A stretch of DNA of 36,430 bases from Actinobacillus sp. (GTDB lineage: Bacteria > Pseudomonadota > Gammaproteobacteria > Enterobacterales > Pasteurellaceae), in assembly GCA_020026075.1 (NCBI GenBank), contig JAHHQZ010000015.1, positions 1-36,430 on the forward strand, given 5' to 3'. The position numbers and the translations under genes are program-made. Positions 1-8,590 of this stretch are shown one piece after another. How positions within the stretch are numbered: position 1 is the first letter of the stretch; every line of letters begins with the position of its first letter. The notes below the pieces were generated by a model. That model saw only the letters and a program-made list of their open reading frames with translations. It did not search any database and was not told the origin of the DNA.

Positions 1-53
1 ATACAGAGCCCAGTCCTTAAATTAATTTAGTCTAAGTTTTTGGGGTCAGGTCA
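1..53 (-). mobile_element. Probable IS3-family terminal end (partial, runs off the window)
   Basis: Read on the minus strand from 53 to 1 the sequence begins TGACCTGACCCCAAAAAC and continues through TTAGACTAA, an A/T-rich stretch and a purine-rich stretch ending in CTGTAT at the window edge. TG followed a few bases later by ACCCCAAAA and a GAC is typical of IS3-family (IS150-like) terminal inverted repeats, and an orfA start would be expected just beyond. A related end lies at 36377-36430 in the opposite orientation. No transposase sequence is inside the window, so the family call rests on the end alone. It lies 23 bp past the stop codon of the efflux lipoprotein gene. Confidence 0.5.
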
Positions 54-76
54 CTCGAGCTGGGGTGTTTTTTAGG

Positions 77-1549
77 TTATTTTGCAGGAGTGGATAGCGG
101 TAATTTGTGTAATTTTTGTGGAGCTTTGTATAAGCCTCCCATTGCACTGTAAACGGCGTTTTCACTTTGTAATAAGGCAATTTTTGCGCCGAGTAGGCCG
201 ATTTTATTGGCGTTTTCGGCATTTTTCGCACTGAGCCAATCACGCAATTCGGTAACGCCTACATTGTAGCGGTTGCGGTAGTAGTTCGCCATATAAGCGG
301 AGCTATCATAAATACCTTGTTGATTTACAAGGGTTTTCTTCGCTTGTTCGTAGCTGAAATAGCTTTTATCAATGTCGTTTAACGCAGTGGTAATGCTTTG
401 TTCAAAGTTTAATTTAGATAAATTGTAAGCCGCCTCCGACAGTTTCACATTCCAGCGAACGGTGTTCCAGCTTAAAAATGGCAAGTTAATTGTGGCTAAA
501 CCTGTGGCCACTGGGGCGTGCAACGCCGTGCCAACGGTAGAGCCAGCAGAGGCTAAGCTTGCGCCTAATGTGATACTAGGGAACCAGCTTTTTTGCATTG
601 CTTTGGCATCTTTAAAGGCGCTGTGTAAACGGAATAACTGCGCACGCACGTCTGGGCGGTTGGCAATGACGGACACTGGTACATCTAAATCCACACCAAT
701 CACTGGGGTTTTGAGAATATTCGGTAGGGTAAATGGTAATGGTGCGTTTGGTTGTAAATTTAACAGGTTGCGCATCATTCCTTGAGCGACTTTTTGCTGT
801 TCAAGCAGGTTATTTAAACTATTTTTTGCTTGCAAAATAGCGCTTTCGGTTTGGTTGGTGCTAGCAGCATCAACAATGCCTTGTGCTTTTTTATTGAGCA
901 TAATTTGGTTGATATGCTCGAAATCTTTCACGCTTTGGCGAGTTAAATCAATGGCCTCTTGCAAATAGCCAAGTTGGAAATAAGTTCCCACAACGGCGTT
1001 AACTAATGAAAGTTTTGCCGCTTGTAAATCTTGCTGGCTTGCGCTGTGTTCCCATTCTGCCGCTGAGGCTTGATCCGCCATTCGTTGCCATAAATCCAAA
1101 GTATAGCCTACGTTAAGTGAGCCCGAATGCATTGCTGGTATTGTCGGTGAACTGCCAGGTTGCATTGGGTTATAGGCTGGGTTTGGAATGGCATTTTGCC
1201 CTGTTCGAGTGGATTTTTTCGCCGTGCTAGCAAGGCTACCACTAAAATTAGGCACTAAGGCGGCACCAACTAAATTAGCTTTGTATAACGCCATATTTAC
1301 TGCGATGGCGGCTTTGGCTAAGTTTTTATTATTCGTGAGGGCTAGATTGACGAGTTTGTCTAATTCTGAATCGTGGTAGGCTTGCCACCAATCTTGGTTA
1401 AATTGGAATTGGTCGGATAAAACTTGATAATTTTCAAATGTTTTTTCTGCTTTTTGATGAGAAGGATCAAGGTTTGCACAGCCTGTGATAACGGTAGAAA
1501 GGGCAACGGCAAGGGCTAATTTGTGCGCCTTAAATGGGAGTTTTAGCAT
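77..1549 (-). CDS. tdeA: TolC-like outer-membrane efflux lipoprotein (NodT/TdeA type)
   Basis: 490 residues. The outer-membrane channel of a tripartite drug or toxin exporter, acting with an inner-membrane pump and a periplasmic adaptor. A lipoprotein signal (MLKLPFKAHKLALAVALSTV, then ITGC with the lipidated Cys at about residue 24) is followed by two outer-membrane efflux repeats (about residues 45-250 and 270-470) rich in long helices, as in OprM/NodT proteins. The adaptor and pump genes are not adjacent, which fits the stand-alone TdeA of Aggregatibacter and related Haemophilus proteins. The start has a good AAGGT ribosome site. A 14-bp palindrome and a 9-bp inverted repeat 44-85 bp upstream suggest repression by a TetR/AcrR-type regulator. 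An IS end lies 23 bp past the stop. The exact symbol is uncertain; the family is secure. Confidence 0.8.
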   Translation of the reverse strand: MLKLPFKAHKLALAVALSTVITGCANLDPSHQKAEKTFENYQVLSDQFQFNQDWWQAYHDSELDKLVNLALTNNKNLAKAAIAVNMALYKANLVGAALVPNFSGSLASTAKKSTRTGQNAIPNPAYNPMQPGSSPTIPAMHSGSLNVGYTLDLWQRMADQASAAEWEHSASQQDLQAAKLSLVNAVVGTYFQLGYLQEAIDLTRQSVKDFEHINQIMLNKKAQGIVDAASTNQTESAILQAKNSLNNLLEQQKVAQGMMRNLLNLQPNAPLPFTLPNILKTPVIGVDLDVPVSVIANRPDVRAQLFRLHSAFKDAKAMQKSWFPSITLGASLASAGSTVGTALHAPVATGLATINLPFLSWNTVRWNVKLSEAAYNLSKLNFEQSITTALNDIDKSYFSYEQAKKTLVNQQGIYDSSAYMANYYRNRYNVGVTELRDWLSAKNAENANKIGLLGAKIALLQSENAVYSAMGGLYKAPQKLHKLPLSTPAK

Positions 1550-1592
1550 AATTTTACCTTCGTTATAGGATGTAAATTTAACAAAATTGCAA

Positions 1593-1634
1593 CATTACTA
1601 AGAGATTGTTTTTAGTAATGAATGAACGTTCATT
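1593..1634. promoter_or_regulatory. Operator-like double palindrome upstream of the efflux gene
   Basis: CATTACTAA (1593-1601) is repeated inverted as TTAGTAATG (1612-1620), and directly next to it lies the perfect 14-bp palindrome AATGAACGTTCATT (1621-1634). Both sit 44-85 bp upstream of the minus-strand efflux gene start, where its promoter should be. A palindrome of this size with an ACGT centre resembles the operators of TetR/AcrR repressors of efflux genes. The regulator is not in the window, so its identity is inferred. Confidence 0.5.
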
Positions 1635-1724
1635 TTTGGCGAATTTTACAAGAACCACGCCACAAAGGCAACTATTGTGCCTGTTTAAGCCCTATGCGGT
1701 TACGCAGGAAAACCTAGCCTTGCT

Positions 1725-1753
1725 TTGTATTCTATAAGTAAACAGGGTAGAAT
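1725..1753 (+). promoter_or_regulatory. glnS promoter
   Basis: TTGTAT (1725-1730), 17 bp, then TAGAAT (1748-1753), 44 bp before the glnS start. Immediately downstream is ACCGCC followed by ACTTTTTTT, one C insertion away from the classical Haemophilus uptake core ACCGCACTT. Confidence 0.55.
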
Positions 1754-1797
1754 AACCGCCACTTTTTTTGTTTATTTTTCTTAAAAACGGATAATTT

Positions 1798-3447
1798 ATG
1801 AACACTACCGAAAATCGTCCTAGTAACTTTATTCGCCACATTATTGACGAAGATCTTGCCACAGGAAAATGCCAAACCGTTCACACTCGATTCCCGCCTG
1901 AACCAAACGGCTACTTACACATCGGACACGCCAAATCCATTTGCTTAAACTTTGGTATTGCCAAAGACTACAAAGGCTTATGCAATTTACGTTTTGACGA
2001 TACCAACCCAACCAAAGAAGAAGTGGAATATGTCGATTCCATTAAACGAGATGTGGAATGGCTAGGCTTTAAATGGGGGGGGGAAGTGCATTATGCCTCT
2101 GATTATTTTGATGCGCTTTACGGCTATGCCATTGAATTGATTGAAAAAGGCTTAGCATATGTTGATGAACTCAGCCCTGATGAAATGCGTGAATATCGTG
2201 GAACATTAACTGAACCAGGTAAAAACAGCCCATACCGTGATCGTAGCGTAGAAGAAAACTTAGCCCTATTTGAAAAAATGAAAAACGGCGAAGTTCCCGA
2301 AGGAAAAATGAGCTTGCGTGCGAAAATCGATATGGCATCACCATTTATGGTTATGCGTGATCCCGTCATTTATCGCATTAAATTTGCTAGCCATCACCAA
2401 ACAGGTGACAAATGGTGCATTTATCCGATGTACGATTTCACCCACTGCATTTCTGATGCCATTGAACGCATCACCCATTCTTTATGTACGCTGGAATTTC
2501 AAGATAACCGCCGCCTTTATGACTGGGTATTGGATCACATTTCTATTGAACGTCCACTGCCGCATCAGTATGAATTTTCTCGTTTGAATTTAGAATATAC
2601 CTTAACTTCCAAACGTAAGTTATTGAAATTAGTAGAAGACAAAATCGTTGACGGCTGGGACGACCCACGTATGCCAACCATTTCAGGTTTACGCCGTCGT
2701 GGCTATACGCCGGAATCTTTGCAAGAATTTTGTCGCCGTATTGGTGTGACAAAACAAGATAACGTAGTGGAATTTAAAGCCTTAGAGGCCTGTATTCGTG
2801 ATGATTTAAACGAAAATGCCCCACGTGCAATGGCGGTGATTGACCCTGTGAAAGTGGTGATCGAGAACTTAGATCACGAGGAATTATTAGATGCCCCAAA
2901 TCACCCAAATCGCCCTGAAATGGGATCTCGCCAGTTGCCATTTGGACGTGAGCTTTTCATCGATCGTGCGGACTTCCGTGAAGAGGCCAACAAAAAATAC
3001 AAACGTTTAATTTTAGGTAAAGAAGTACGTTTGCGTAACGCTTATGTGATCAAAGCTGAGCGTGTAGAAAAAGACGAAAACGGCGAAATTACCACCATTT
3101 TCTGTACTTACGATCCCGAAACCTTAGGCAAAAATCCAGCGGACGGTCGCAAAGTGAAAGGTGTAATTCACTGGGTTTCAGCACAGGATAATCACCCTGC
3201 GGAATTTCGTTTATATGACCGCCTATTCACCGTGCCAAATCCAGGTGCAGCAGACGATGTGGAGTCCGTGCTAAACCCTGAATCTCTCGTGGTAAAACAC
3301 GGCGTTGTGGAAAAATCACTTGGCAATGCCCTTGCGGAAAAAGCGTATCAGTTCGAGCGTGAAGGTTATTTCTGTGCCGACAGCAAAGATAGCCGCCCAG
3401 AACATCTCGTGTTCAACCGCACAGTAAGTCTGAAAGAAGGTTTCTAA
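1798..3447 (+). CDS. glnS: Glutaminyl-tRNA synthetase
   Basis: 549 residues, close to the 554 of E. coli GlnS. Class I aminoacyl-tRNA synthetase that charges tRNA-Gln in the cytoplasm. The HIGH signature is in PPEPNGYLHIGHAKS near residues 33-47, the KMSKS-type loop reads LTSKRKLLKL near residue 268, and the anticodon-binding beta-barrels follow. The segments YRIKFASHHQTGDKWCIYPM and WDDPRMPTISGLRRRGYTPE are nearly identical to E. coli. The gene contains a run of nine G (2075-2083) that encodes Trp-Gly-Gly, a possible slippage site inside an essential gene. One copy of the dispersed GGAAT motif lies at 2708. It stands alone between its own promoter and terminator. Confidence 0.97.
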   Translation: MNTTENRPSNFIRHIIDEDLATGKCQTVHTRFPPEPNGYLHIGHAKSICLNFGIAKDYKGLCNLRFDDTNPTKEEVEYVDSIKRDVEWLGFKWGGEVHYASDYFDALYGYAIELIEKGLAYVDELSPDEMREYRGTLTEPGKNSPYRDRSVEENLALFEKMKNGEVPEGKMSLRAKIDMASPFMVMRDPVIYRIKFASHHQTGDKWCIYPMYDFTHCISDAIERITHSLCTLEFQDNRRLYDWVLDHISIERPLPHQYEFSRLNLEYTLTSKRKLLKLVEDKIVDGWDDPRMPTISGLRRRGYTPESLQEFCRRIGVTKQDNVVEFKALEACIRDDLNENAPRAMAVIDPVKVVIENLDHEELLDAPNHPNRPEMGSRQLPFGRELFIDRADFREEANKKYKRLILGKEVRLRNAYVIKAERVEKDENGEITTIFCTYDPETLGKNPADGRKVKGVIHWVSAQDNHPAEFRLYDRLFTVPNPGAADDVESVLNPESLVVKHGVVEKSLGNALAEKAYQFEREGYFCADSKDSRPEHLVFNRTVSLKEGF

Positions 3448-3454
3448 CGCAAAC

Positions 3455-3480
3455 AAGACGGTGATTTTCACCGTCTTTTG
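3455..3480 (+). terminator. Rho-independent terminator of glnS
   Basis: AAGACGGTGA (3455-3464), a 3-base loop, TCACCGTCTT (3468-3477), then a T-rich run. Perfect 10-bp stem, starting 8 bases after the glnS stop codon. Confidence 0.88.
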
Positions 3481-3489
3481 CTATTTTTT

Positions 3490-3518
3490 CAAAATTTTTA
3501 CCAATATTCCAGCCTGCC
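3490..3518 (-). repeat. Dispersed GGYYGGAAT + AT-tract motif, copy between glnS and ycgN
   Basis: The minus strand reads GGCAGGCTGGAATATT, then GGTAAAAATTTTG. It has the core and the phased A/T tracts of the family described in the findings, here just past the glnS terminator. Confidence 0.65.
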
Positions 3519-3555
3519 TTTAAATGTCGATTAAATGGGGTTTAAAGGAGGTTTT

Positions 3556-3576
3556 ATGTTTAAGGAAACCCTTTGA
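3556..3576 (+). other. Six-codon upstream ORF overlapping the ycgN start
   Basis: A near-perfect Shine-Dalgarno AAAGGAGG (3544-3551) precedes ATG at 3556 by 4 bases. It opens a six-codon ORF (Met-Phe-Lys-Glu-Thr-Leu) whose TGA (3574-3576) overlaps the TTG start of ycgN (3573-3575). The arrangement suggests translational coupling or a leader peptide. The alternative is a small indel that cut off a former ATG start. Confidence 0.5.
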
Positions 3577-4046
3577 CTGATACCTTTTATCAACAGGAAC
3601 ACGCTAACCAACTGCGCCCTAAATTTTGGGAACACATTCCTTTGCTTGAATTAAACGATGCCGAATGGGAGGCACTGTGCGATGGTTGCGGTAACTGCTG
3701 TTACCGTAAATTTTTAGATGAAGACGACTTGCTTTATTTCACTCGCATCGCCTGTAACCAGCTCGATTTACAAACAGGGCATTGCCAAAATTACGACTGT
3801 CGTTTTGCCTTAGAGGTGGATTGCACTAAATTGAGCAAGCAAAATGTAGCTGATTTTAGCTGGTTGCCGCCCACTTGCGCTTACCGTTTACGCTTTGAAG
3901 AAAAGCCTATTCCAGACTGGCATCCGCTATTGTCGAAAGATCAAAATTCGGTGAAAAATTCCGGCGTACAAATTTGTGATGGCATTCACGAGCGTGATGT
4001 GGATGACTGGTTCGACTATGTGATCGAAACGACAGAAAGTATTTAA
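3573..4046 (+). CDS. ycgN: YcgN family protein (UPF0260), Cys-rich
   Basis: 157 residues, similar in length and sequence to E. coli YcgN (UPF0260), whose function is not established. The hallmark is LCDGCGNCCYRK near residues 35-46, a CxxCxxCC cluster, with further cysteines in IACNQL, GHCQNYDCR and VDCTKL, a pattern suited to metal or Fe-S binding. The conserved WLPPTCAYRL and WHPLL also match. Only TTG at 3573 can start this frame, because TAA lies four codons upstream with no ATG or GTG between. It has its own AAGGA site 6 bases before. A six-codon ORF with a much stronger ribosome site overlaps it. A copy of the dispersed GGAAT motif is embedded at 3941-3969. glnS-ycgN-malQ is the Haemophilus order. 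Confidence 0.9.
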   Translation: MTDTFYQQEHANQLRPKFWEHIPLLELNDAEWEALCDGCGNCCYRKFLDEDDLLYFTRIACNQLDLQTGHCQNYDCRFALEVDCTKLSKQNVADFSWLPPTCAYRLRFEEKPIPDWHPLLSKDQNSVKNSGVQICDGIHERDVDDWFDYVIETTESI

Positions 4047-4077
4047 CCAGCCTCAATTTAATGGAAAGTTTAGTGTA

Positions 4078-4112
4078 AAAATAACAGCAAATAATAAGGC
4101 TGTTATTTTTTT
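4078..4112 (+). terminator. Terminator after ycgN
   Basis: AAAATAACAGC (4078-4088) pairs with GCTGTTATTTT (4099-4109) across a 10-base loop and is followed by T residues. It separates ycgN from the glycogen operon. Confidence 0.8.
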
Positions 4113-4132
4113 AAGCAAAGTTTTCACTTTAA

Positions 4133-4193
4133 TTTGAAGCAGATCACAAACTGAATATAAAGCGGTTGTAATTCTAGGTAAAAGGGGTATAAC
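4133..4193 (+). promoter_or_regulatory. Candidate CRP-activated promoter of the glycogen operon
   Basis: TTTGAAGCAGATCACA (4133-4148) matches the CRP palindrome TGTGATCTAGATCACA at 12 of 16 positions with a perfect right half. Downstream are TTGTAA (4166-4171), 16 bp, and TATAAC (4188-4193). A start near 4200 would put the CRP centre near -60, the class I position. cAMP-CRP control of glycogen genes is established in enterobacteria; here it is inferred from the site. Confidence 0.55.
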
Positions 4194-4231
4194 TACCGCA
4201 AGTTTCTTGTTTTATTGTTGTTGGAAATATT

Positions 4232-6337
4232 ATGATTTTCTCAGAACAGACTAAAACGGAAGCCGAGAAACTCGGTATTCAGCTGGCATGTTACGATGTT
4301 GAAGGGCATTTTATTGGAGCCTGTCCTGCTAGTGTTGATTACTTCATTCAGTTATTCGACCCGCCCAAAGACAGTAGCGAACCCCGCCCGTTATTTAATG
4401 AAGTATGCATTTTTGAGCAAGACGCACTAGATGAAACCGTCTTAACACAACGCCTGATTGAACTTTTCCCTGAACTTTCTTCCCAACCTTTCTCTTTTAG
4501 TCTTTTTGACGAACGACAAGCGCTGATTTTCCCAGTGGCAACCAAAGCCCCTTTCCCACGTTTAGCTATTGGCTACTACACCCTTGAAGTCAACTCAAAT
4601 GCACACCAGCGTGTGCGTGTGATGGTTGCACCTAAAACGGCTTTTCGTTTGGATCAACTGCCTCAACAACAAAAAAATGCAAAATATTGGGGTCTAACGG
4701 TACAGCTTTATAGCCTGCGTTCAGAACGTAACTGGGGCATTGGTGATTTTGCGGATTTAAGCTTTTTGGCGGAAAAAAGTGCGCCATTTGGTGTGGATTT
4801 CATCGGGATTAACCCATTACACGAAGGCTATCCTGATGTGCGTGAACGGAGTCCATACAGTGCCTCTTCACGCCGTTGGTTGAATACCATTTATTTGGCA
4901 GTGGATAAGCTCGTGGAGTTTGCTCATTGTCAATCCGTACAACAGTGGTTTACGAGCGAGTGCGTGCAAGGCGAGCTTGCCCAGTTAAGAGCCATTGATA
5001 AAGTGGATTATGCAGCGGTTTTTGCTTTGAAAAACCACGCACTGCGTGAATTATTTGCTTATTTTAAACGCAGTAAAGCGGCGAAAATCGTGGCTCGACG
5101 TGAGGCTTTTGCAAAATTTAAATCAGCGCAAGGCGAAAGTCTGGCGTTGCAAAGTTTATTTGACGTATTGGATTATTATTTCAGCCAAACAGGCAAACTG
5201 GATACTAGCAAAGTGGGCTATTTAGGTTGGGCGGATTACCAGCAATTAACCACCAAACAGCAAAATAATTTGCTCGTAGAATATGCAGAAGATGTAGATT
5301 ATTTCAGTTGGCTACAATGGCTGGCACACGAGCAATTAGTGGATGTTAAAGCCACTTGCCAAAGCGCAGGAATGGATTTTGGCATTTATGGCGATTTGGC
5401 TGTATCTTGCTCAATGGGAGGCGCTGATGTATGGACGGATCCGAGCCTCTTTTGTCGCAATGCCACTGTAGGCGCACCGCCAGATCCGTTAGGTCCAGTG
5501 GGGCAAAATTGGGAGATTCCACCATACAATCCAACCGAACTCAAAGCTCGAGGCTACCAGCCATTTATTGATTTATTGCGTAGTAATATGCGTTATTTTG
5601 GCATATTGCGAATTGATCACATTATGGGCTTGTACCGTTTGTGGTTGATTCCGCGAGGGGAAAGTGCTGCACAGGGTGTGTATGTGAAATACCCATTTGA
5701 TGTGCTAATGGCAATTCTTGCCATCGAAAGTCAGCGCCAGCAGTGTGTGATTGTCGGTGAAGATCTCGGTATCGTGCCGCCAGTAGTGCGTGAAAAACTC
5801 GCCGCCTTGCAAATATTTTCTTACTTCGTTTTATATTTTGAACAACAAGGCGAGGTTTTTCCTTTTTCTCAAAATATTCCGACCCAAGCATTTGCTACCA
5901 TTGGCACGCACGATGTGCCATCGCTACAAAGTTTTTGGCATTGCCGAGATTTAGAACTCTACGATGCGCTGGATATTCTCAAAGGGGAAAGTCTAGGGCA
6001 GAAATATGATGAACGAGTGCGTGCTAAGCAGGCTATTCTCAACACATTGCACCGTGATGGCTACCTAAGTGATGACTATCAAGGTGATGCCCTAACAATG
6101 GCGATGCACGACAATTTGAATAAGGTGATCCACGAATATATCGCCCAAAGCAACAGCGCCTTAGTAGGCATTCAGCTTGAAAATTTATTGCGTCAGGAAG
6201 TGAGTTTTAACCTACCTGGCACGTGGCTGGAATACCCAAATTGGCAGCTAAAACTAAGCCAAACCCTAGAACAAATTTTTGCGAATGAGCAAGTTTGTCA
6301 TTTACTCAATCAAATCAACCACATAAGAAAACCATAG
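4232..6337 (+). CDS. malQ: 4-alpha-glucanotransferase (amylomaltase)
   Basis: 701 residues (E. coli MalQ 694), glycoside hydrolase family 77. It moves alpha-1,4-glucan segments between maltodextrins, feeding and recycling short chains made during glycogen breakdown. The N-terminal part is the MalQ-specific extension; the barrel begins near YWGLTVQLYSLRSERNWGIG (about residue 150). Catalytic residues fall where expected: nucleophile Asp in RIDHIMGLYR near 460, acid/base Glu in GEDLGIVP near 508, and Asp in GTHDVPS near 558. PPDPLGPVGQNWEIPPYNP is the family loop. First gene of the operon, ending 9 bp before glgB. A copy of the GGTCGGAAT motif is embedded at 5862-5889. Confidence 0.96.
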   Translation: MIFSEQTKTEAEKLGIQLACYDVEGHFIGACPASVDYFIQLFDPPKDSSEPRPLFNEVCIFEQDALDETVLTQRLIELFPELSSQPFSFSLFDERQALIFPVATKAPFPRLAIGYYTLEVNSNAHQRVRVMVAPKTAFRLDQLPQQQKNAKYWGLTVQLYSLRSERNWGIGDFADLSFLAEKSAPFGVDFIGINPLHEGYPDVRERSPYSASSRRWLNTIYLAVDKLVEFAHCQSVQQWFTSECVQGELAQLRAIDKVDYAAVFALKNHALRELFAYFKRSKAAKIVARREAFAKFKSAQGESLALQSLFDVLDYYFSQTGKLDTSKVGYLGWADYQQLTTKQQNNLLVEYAEDVDYFSWLQWLAHEQLVDVKATCQSAGMDFGIYGDLAVSCSMGGADVWTDPSLFCRNATVGAPPDPLGPVGQNWEIPPYNPTELKARGYQPFIDLLRSNMRYFGILRIDHIMGLYRLWLIPRGESAAQGVYVKYPFDVLMAILAIESQRQQCVIVGEDLGIVPPVVREKLAALQIFSYFVLYFEQQGEVFPFSQNIPTQAFATIGTHDVPSLQSFWHCRDLELYDALDILKGESLGQKYDERVRAKQAILNTLHRDGYLSDDYQGDALTMAMHDNLNKVIHEYIAQSNSALVGIQLENLLRQEVSFNLPGTWLEYPNWQLKLSQTLEQIFANEQVCHLLNQINHIRKP

Positions 6338-6346
6338 GATTTTAAA

Positions 6347-8545
6347 ATGCAAACGAATCTACTCGTCACACAACCAGAAATGGATGCTTTTTTTGAAGGG
6401 CATCACGGTAATCCTTTTGCAACGCTTGGAATGCACGAAACGGACAAGGGCATTGAAGTGCGAGCGTTGTTGCCTGATGCTAGCCGTGTACTGGTGATAA
6501 ACCCTGAAACGAAAGAAGAAATCGCCGAACTTGATAAAATCGATGAGCGTGGTTTTTTCGCTGGCGTAATGCCTGTGCAAGGGGAATTTTTCCCTTACCA
6601 ACTGCAAGTTTTTTGGGGGACAGAATCGCAAATTTTAGAAGATCCGTATCGTTTTAAACCAATGCTCAACGAGCTGGATAATTGGCTGCTCGCCGAAGGT
6701 CGCCATCAGCGTTCTTATGAAGTGTTAGGGGCGCATTTTTCCGAATGTGACAATGTAACAGGTGTAACTTTCCGTGTGTGGGCACCGAATGCAAAACGTG
6801 TTTCTGTAGTAGGTGACTTCAATTACTGGGACGGTCGCCGTCACCCAATGCGTTTTCACCTACAAAGTGGCATTTGGGAATTGTTTTTACCAAAAGTCAG
6901 TCTTGGCGAATGCTACAAATATGAACTTATCGACTGCCAAGATCGCTTGCGTATGAAAGCCGATCCTTACGCTTTCGCCTCCCAGCTCCGTCCAGACACG
7001 GCATCGCAGGTCGGAATTTTACCTGAAATTGTGCCAATGACACAAACTCGCCGTGAGGCCAACCAAAGCAACAAACCGATTTCCATTTATGAAGTGCATT
7101 TAGGCTCGTGGCGCCGTAATTTAGAAAATAATTACTGGCTAAATTACGACCAAATTGCAGACGAACTGATTCCTTATGTGAAAGAAATGGGCTTTACCCA
7201 TATTGAATTTTTACCCTTATCCGAGTTTCCATTTGATGGCTCTTGGGGCTACCAGCCAATCGGCTTGTACTCGCCAACCAGCCGTTTTGGCTCGCCAGCT
7301 GCCTTTAAACGTTTAATTGAACGTGCGCACGATGCAGGCATTAACGTCATTTTAGACTGGGTTCCAGGTCATTTCCCAAGCGATCCACACGGTTTAGTGG
7401 AATTTGACGGCACCGCCCTTTACGAACACGCCGACCCACGTGAAGGCTATCACCAAGACTGGAACACGCTCATTTATAACTACGGTCGCAACGAAGTGAA
7501 AAATTTCCTTGTGAGCAATGGGCTTTACTGGTTAGAACGCTTTGGTTTAGATGGCTTACGTGTCGATGCCGTTGCCTCTATGATTTACCGTGATTACAGC
7601 CGTAAAGAAGGGGAATGGATCCCAAATCAATACGGCGGTCGTGAAAACTTAGAGGCCATCAAATTCTTAAAAGAAACCAACGACTTAATCAACAAAGAAA
7701 GCGATGGTGGGATTACGGTTGCGGAAGAATCCACTTCCTTTGCAGGCATTACAACCCCCGCAGAGCAAGGCGGCTTGGGCTTTAACTTTAAATGGAATAT
7801 GGGCTGGATGAACGACACCCTATCCTATATACAAAAAGATCCGATCTACCGCCAATATCACCACGCTCAAATGACCTTTGGAATGATGTATCAATACAGC
7901 GAAAACTTCGTTCTGCCCCTTTCTCACGATGAAGTGGTACACGGCAAAGGGTCGCTCATCGCCAAAATGCCAGGCGATGCGTGGCAAAAATTCGCCAACT
8001 TGCGTGCCTATTACGGCTATATGTGGGGCTATCCAGGCAAAAAATTACTCTTTATGGGTAACGAATTTGCGCAAGGTCGCGAATGGAATTATAAAGAAAG
8101 CCTTGATTGGTTCTTGCTAGACGAACACGCAAGCGGCAGTTGGCACAAAGGCGTGCAAAATTTTGTGAAAGATCTCAACAAAATTTATCAAAATAATCCA
8201 GCCTTGTATGAATTGGACAATAACCCATCAGGCTTTGAATGGCTTGTGGTGAACGATCATCGCAATTCTGTTTTCGTGTTTGAACGTACCAGTAGCAACG
8301 GCGAACGTGTCATCGTGGCGAGCAACTTCACGCCAGTACCGCAACATAATTACCGCTTTGGTGTGAACGAGGCTGGAATTTATGAAGAAATTTTGAACTC
8401 CGATTCAGAACTTTACAAAGGCTCCAATCTCGGCAATTTAGGGCAAGTGGCAAGTGAAAACGTGCCAAGTCACGGCAAAGAACAGTCTTTGTCAGTTACC
8501 ATTCCGCCATTGTCTACGGTTTTCTTCAAATGGCAAAAACCGTAA
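6347..8545 (+). CDS. glgB: 1,4-alpha-glucan branching enzyme
   Basis: 732 residues (E. coli 728), glycoside hydrolase family 13. It makes alpha-1,6 branches in glycogen. Two N-terminal beta-sandwich domains (about 1-110 and 120-225, the second with RVWAPNAKRVSVVGDFNYWD) precede the barrel. Catalytic residues: Asp in DGLRVDAVASMIYRDYSR near 407, Glu in VAEEST near 459, Asp in LPLSHDEVVHGKGS near 528. A C-terminal beta domain closes the protein. Only 9 bp follow malQ, so the two are cotranscribed; glgX follows after 45 bp. Two copies of the dispersed motif lie inside the gene (7009 and 8371), the second followed by a GAAATTTTG tract at the usual spacing. Confidence 0.97.
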   Translation: MQTNLLVTQPEMDAFFEGHHGNPFATLGMHETDKGIEVRALLPDASRVLVINPETKEEIAELDKIDERGFFAGVMPVQGEFFPYQLQVFWGTESQILEDPYRFKPMLNELDNWLLAEGRHQRSYEVLGAHFSECDNVTGVTFRVWAPNAKRVSVVGDFNYWDGRRHPMRFHLQSGIWELFLPKVSLGECYKYELIDCQDRLRMKADPYAFASQLRPDTASQVGILPEIVPMTQTRREANQSNKPISIYEVHLGSWRRNLENNYWLNYDQIADELIPYVKEMGFTHIEFLPLSEFPFDGSWGYQPIGLYSPTSRFGSPAAFKRLIERAHDAGINVILDWVPGHFPSDPHGLVEFDGTALYEHADPREGYHQDWNTLIYNYGRNEVKNFLVSNGLYWLERFGLDGLRVDAVASMIYRDYSRKEGEWIPNQYGGRENLEAIKFLKETNDLINKESDGGITVAEESTSFAGITTPAEQGGLGFNFKWNMGWMNDTLSYIQKDPIYRQYHHAQMTFGMMYQYSENFVLPLSHDEVVHGKGSLIAKMPGDAWQKFANLRAYYGYMWGYPGKKLLFMGNEFAQGREWNYKESLDWFLLDEHASGSWHKGVQNFVKDLNKIYQNNPALYELDNNPSGFEWLVVNDHRNSVFVFERTSSNGERVIVASNFTPVPQHNYRFGVNEAGIYEEILNSDSELYKGSNLGNLGQVASENVPSHGKEQSLSVTIPPLSTVFFKWQKP

Positions 8546-8590
8546 AAATTAGCGAAAAAATGCACGAAATCAACATAAGAAAAATAACCA

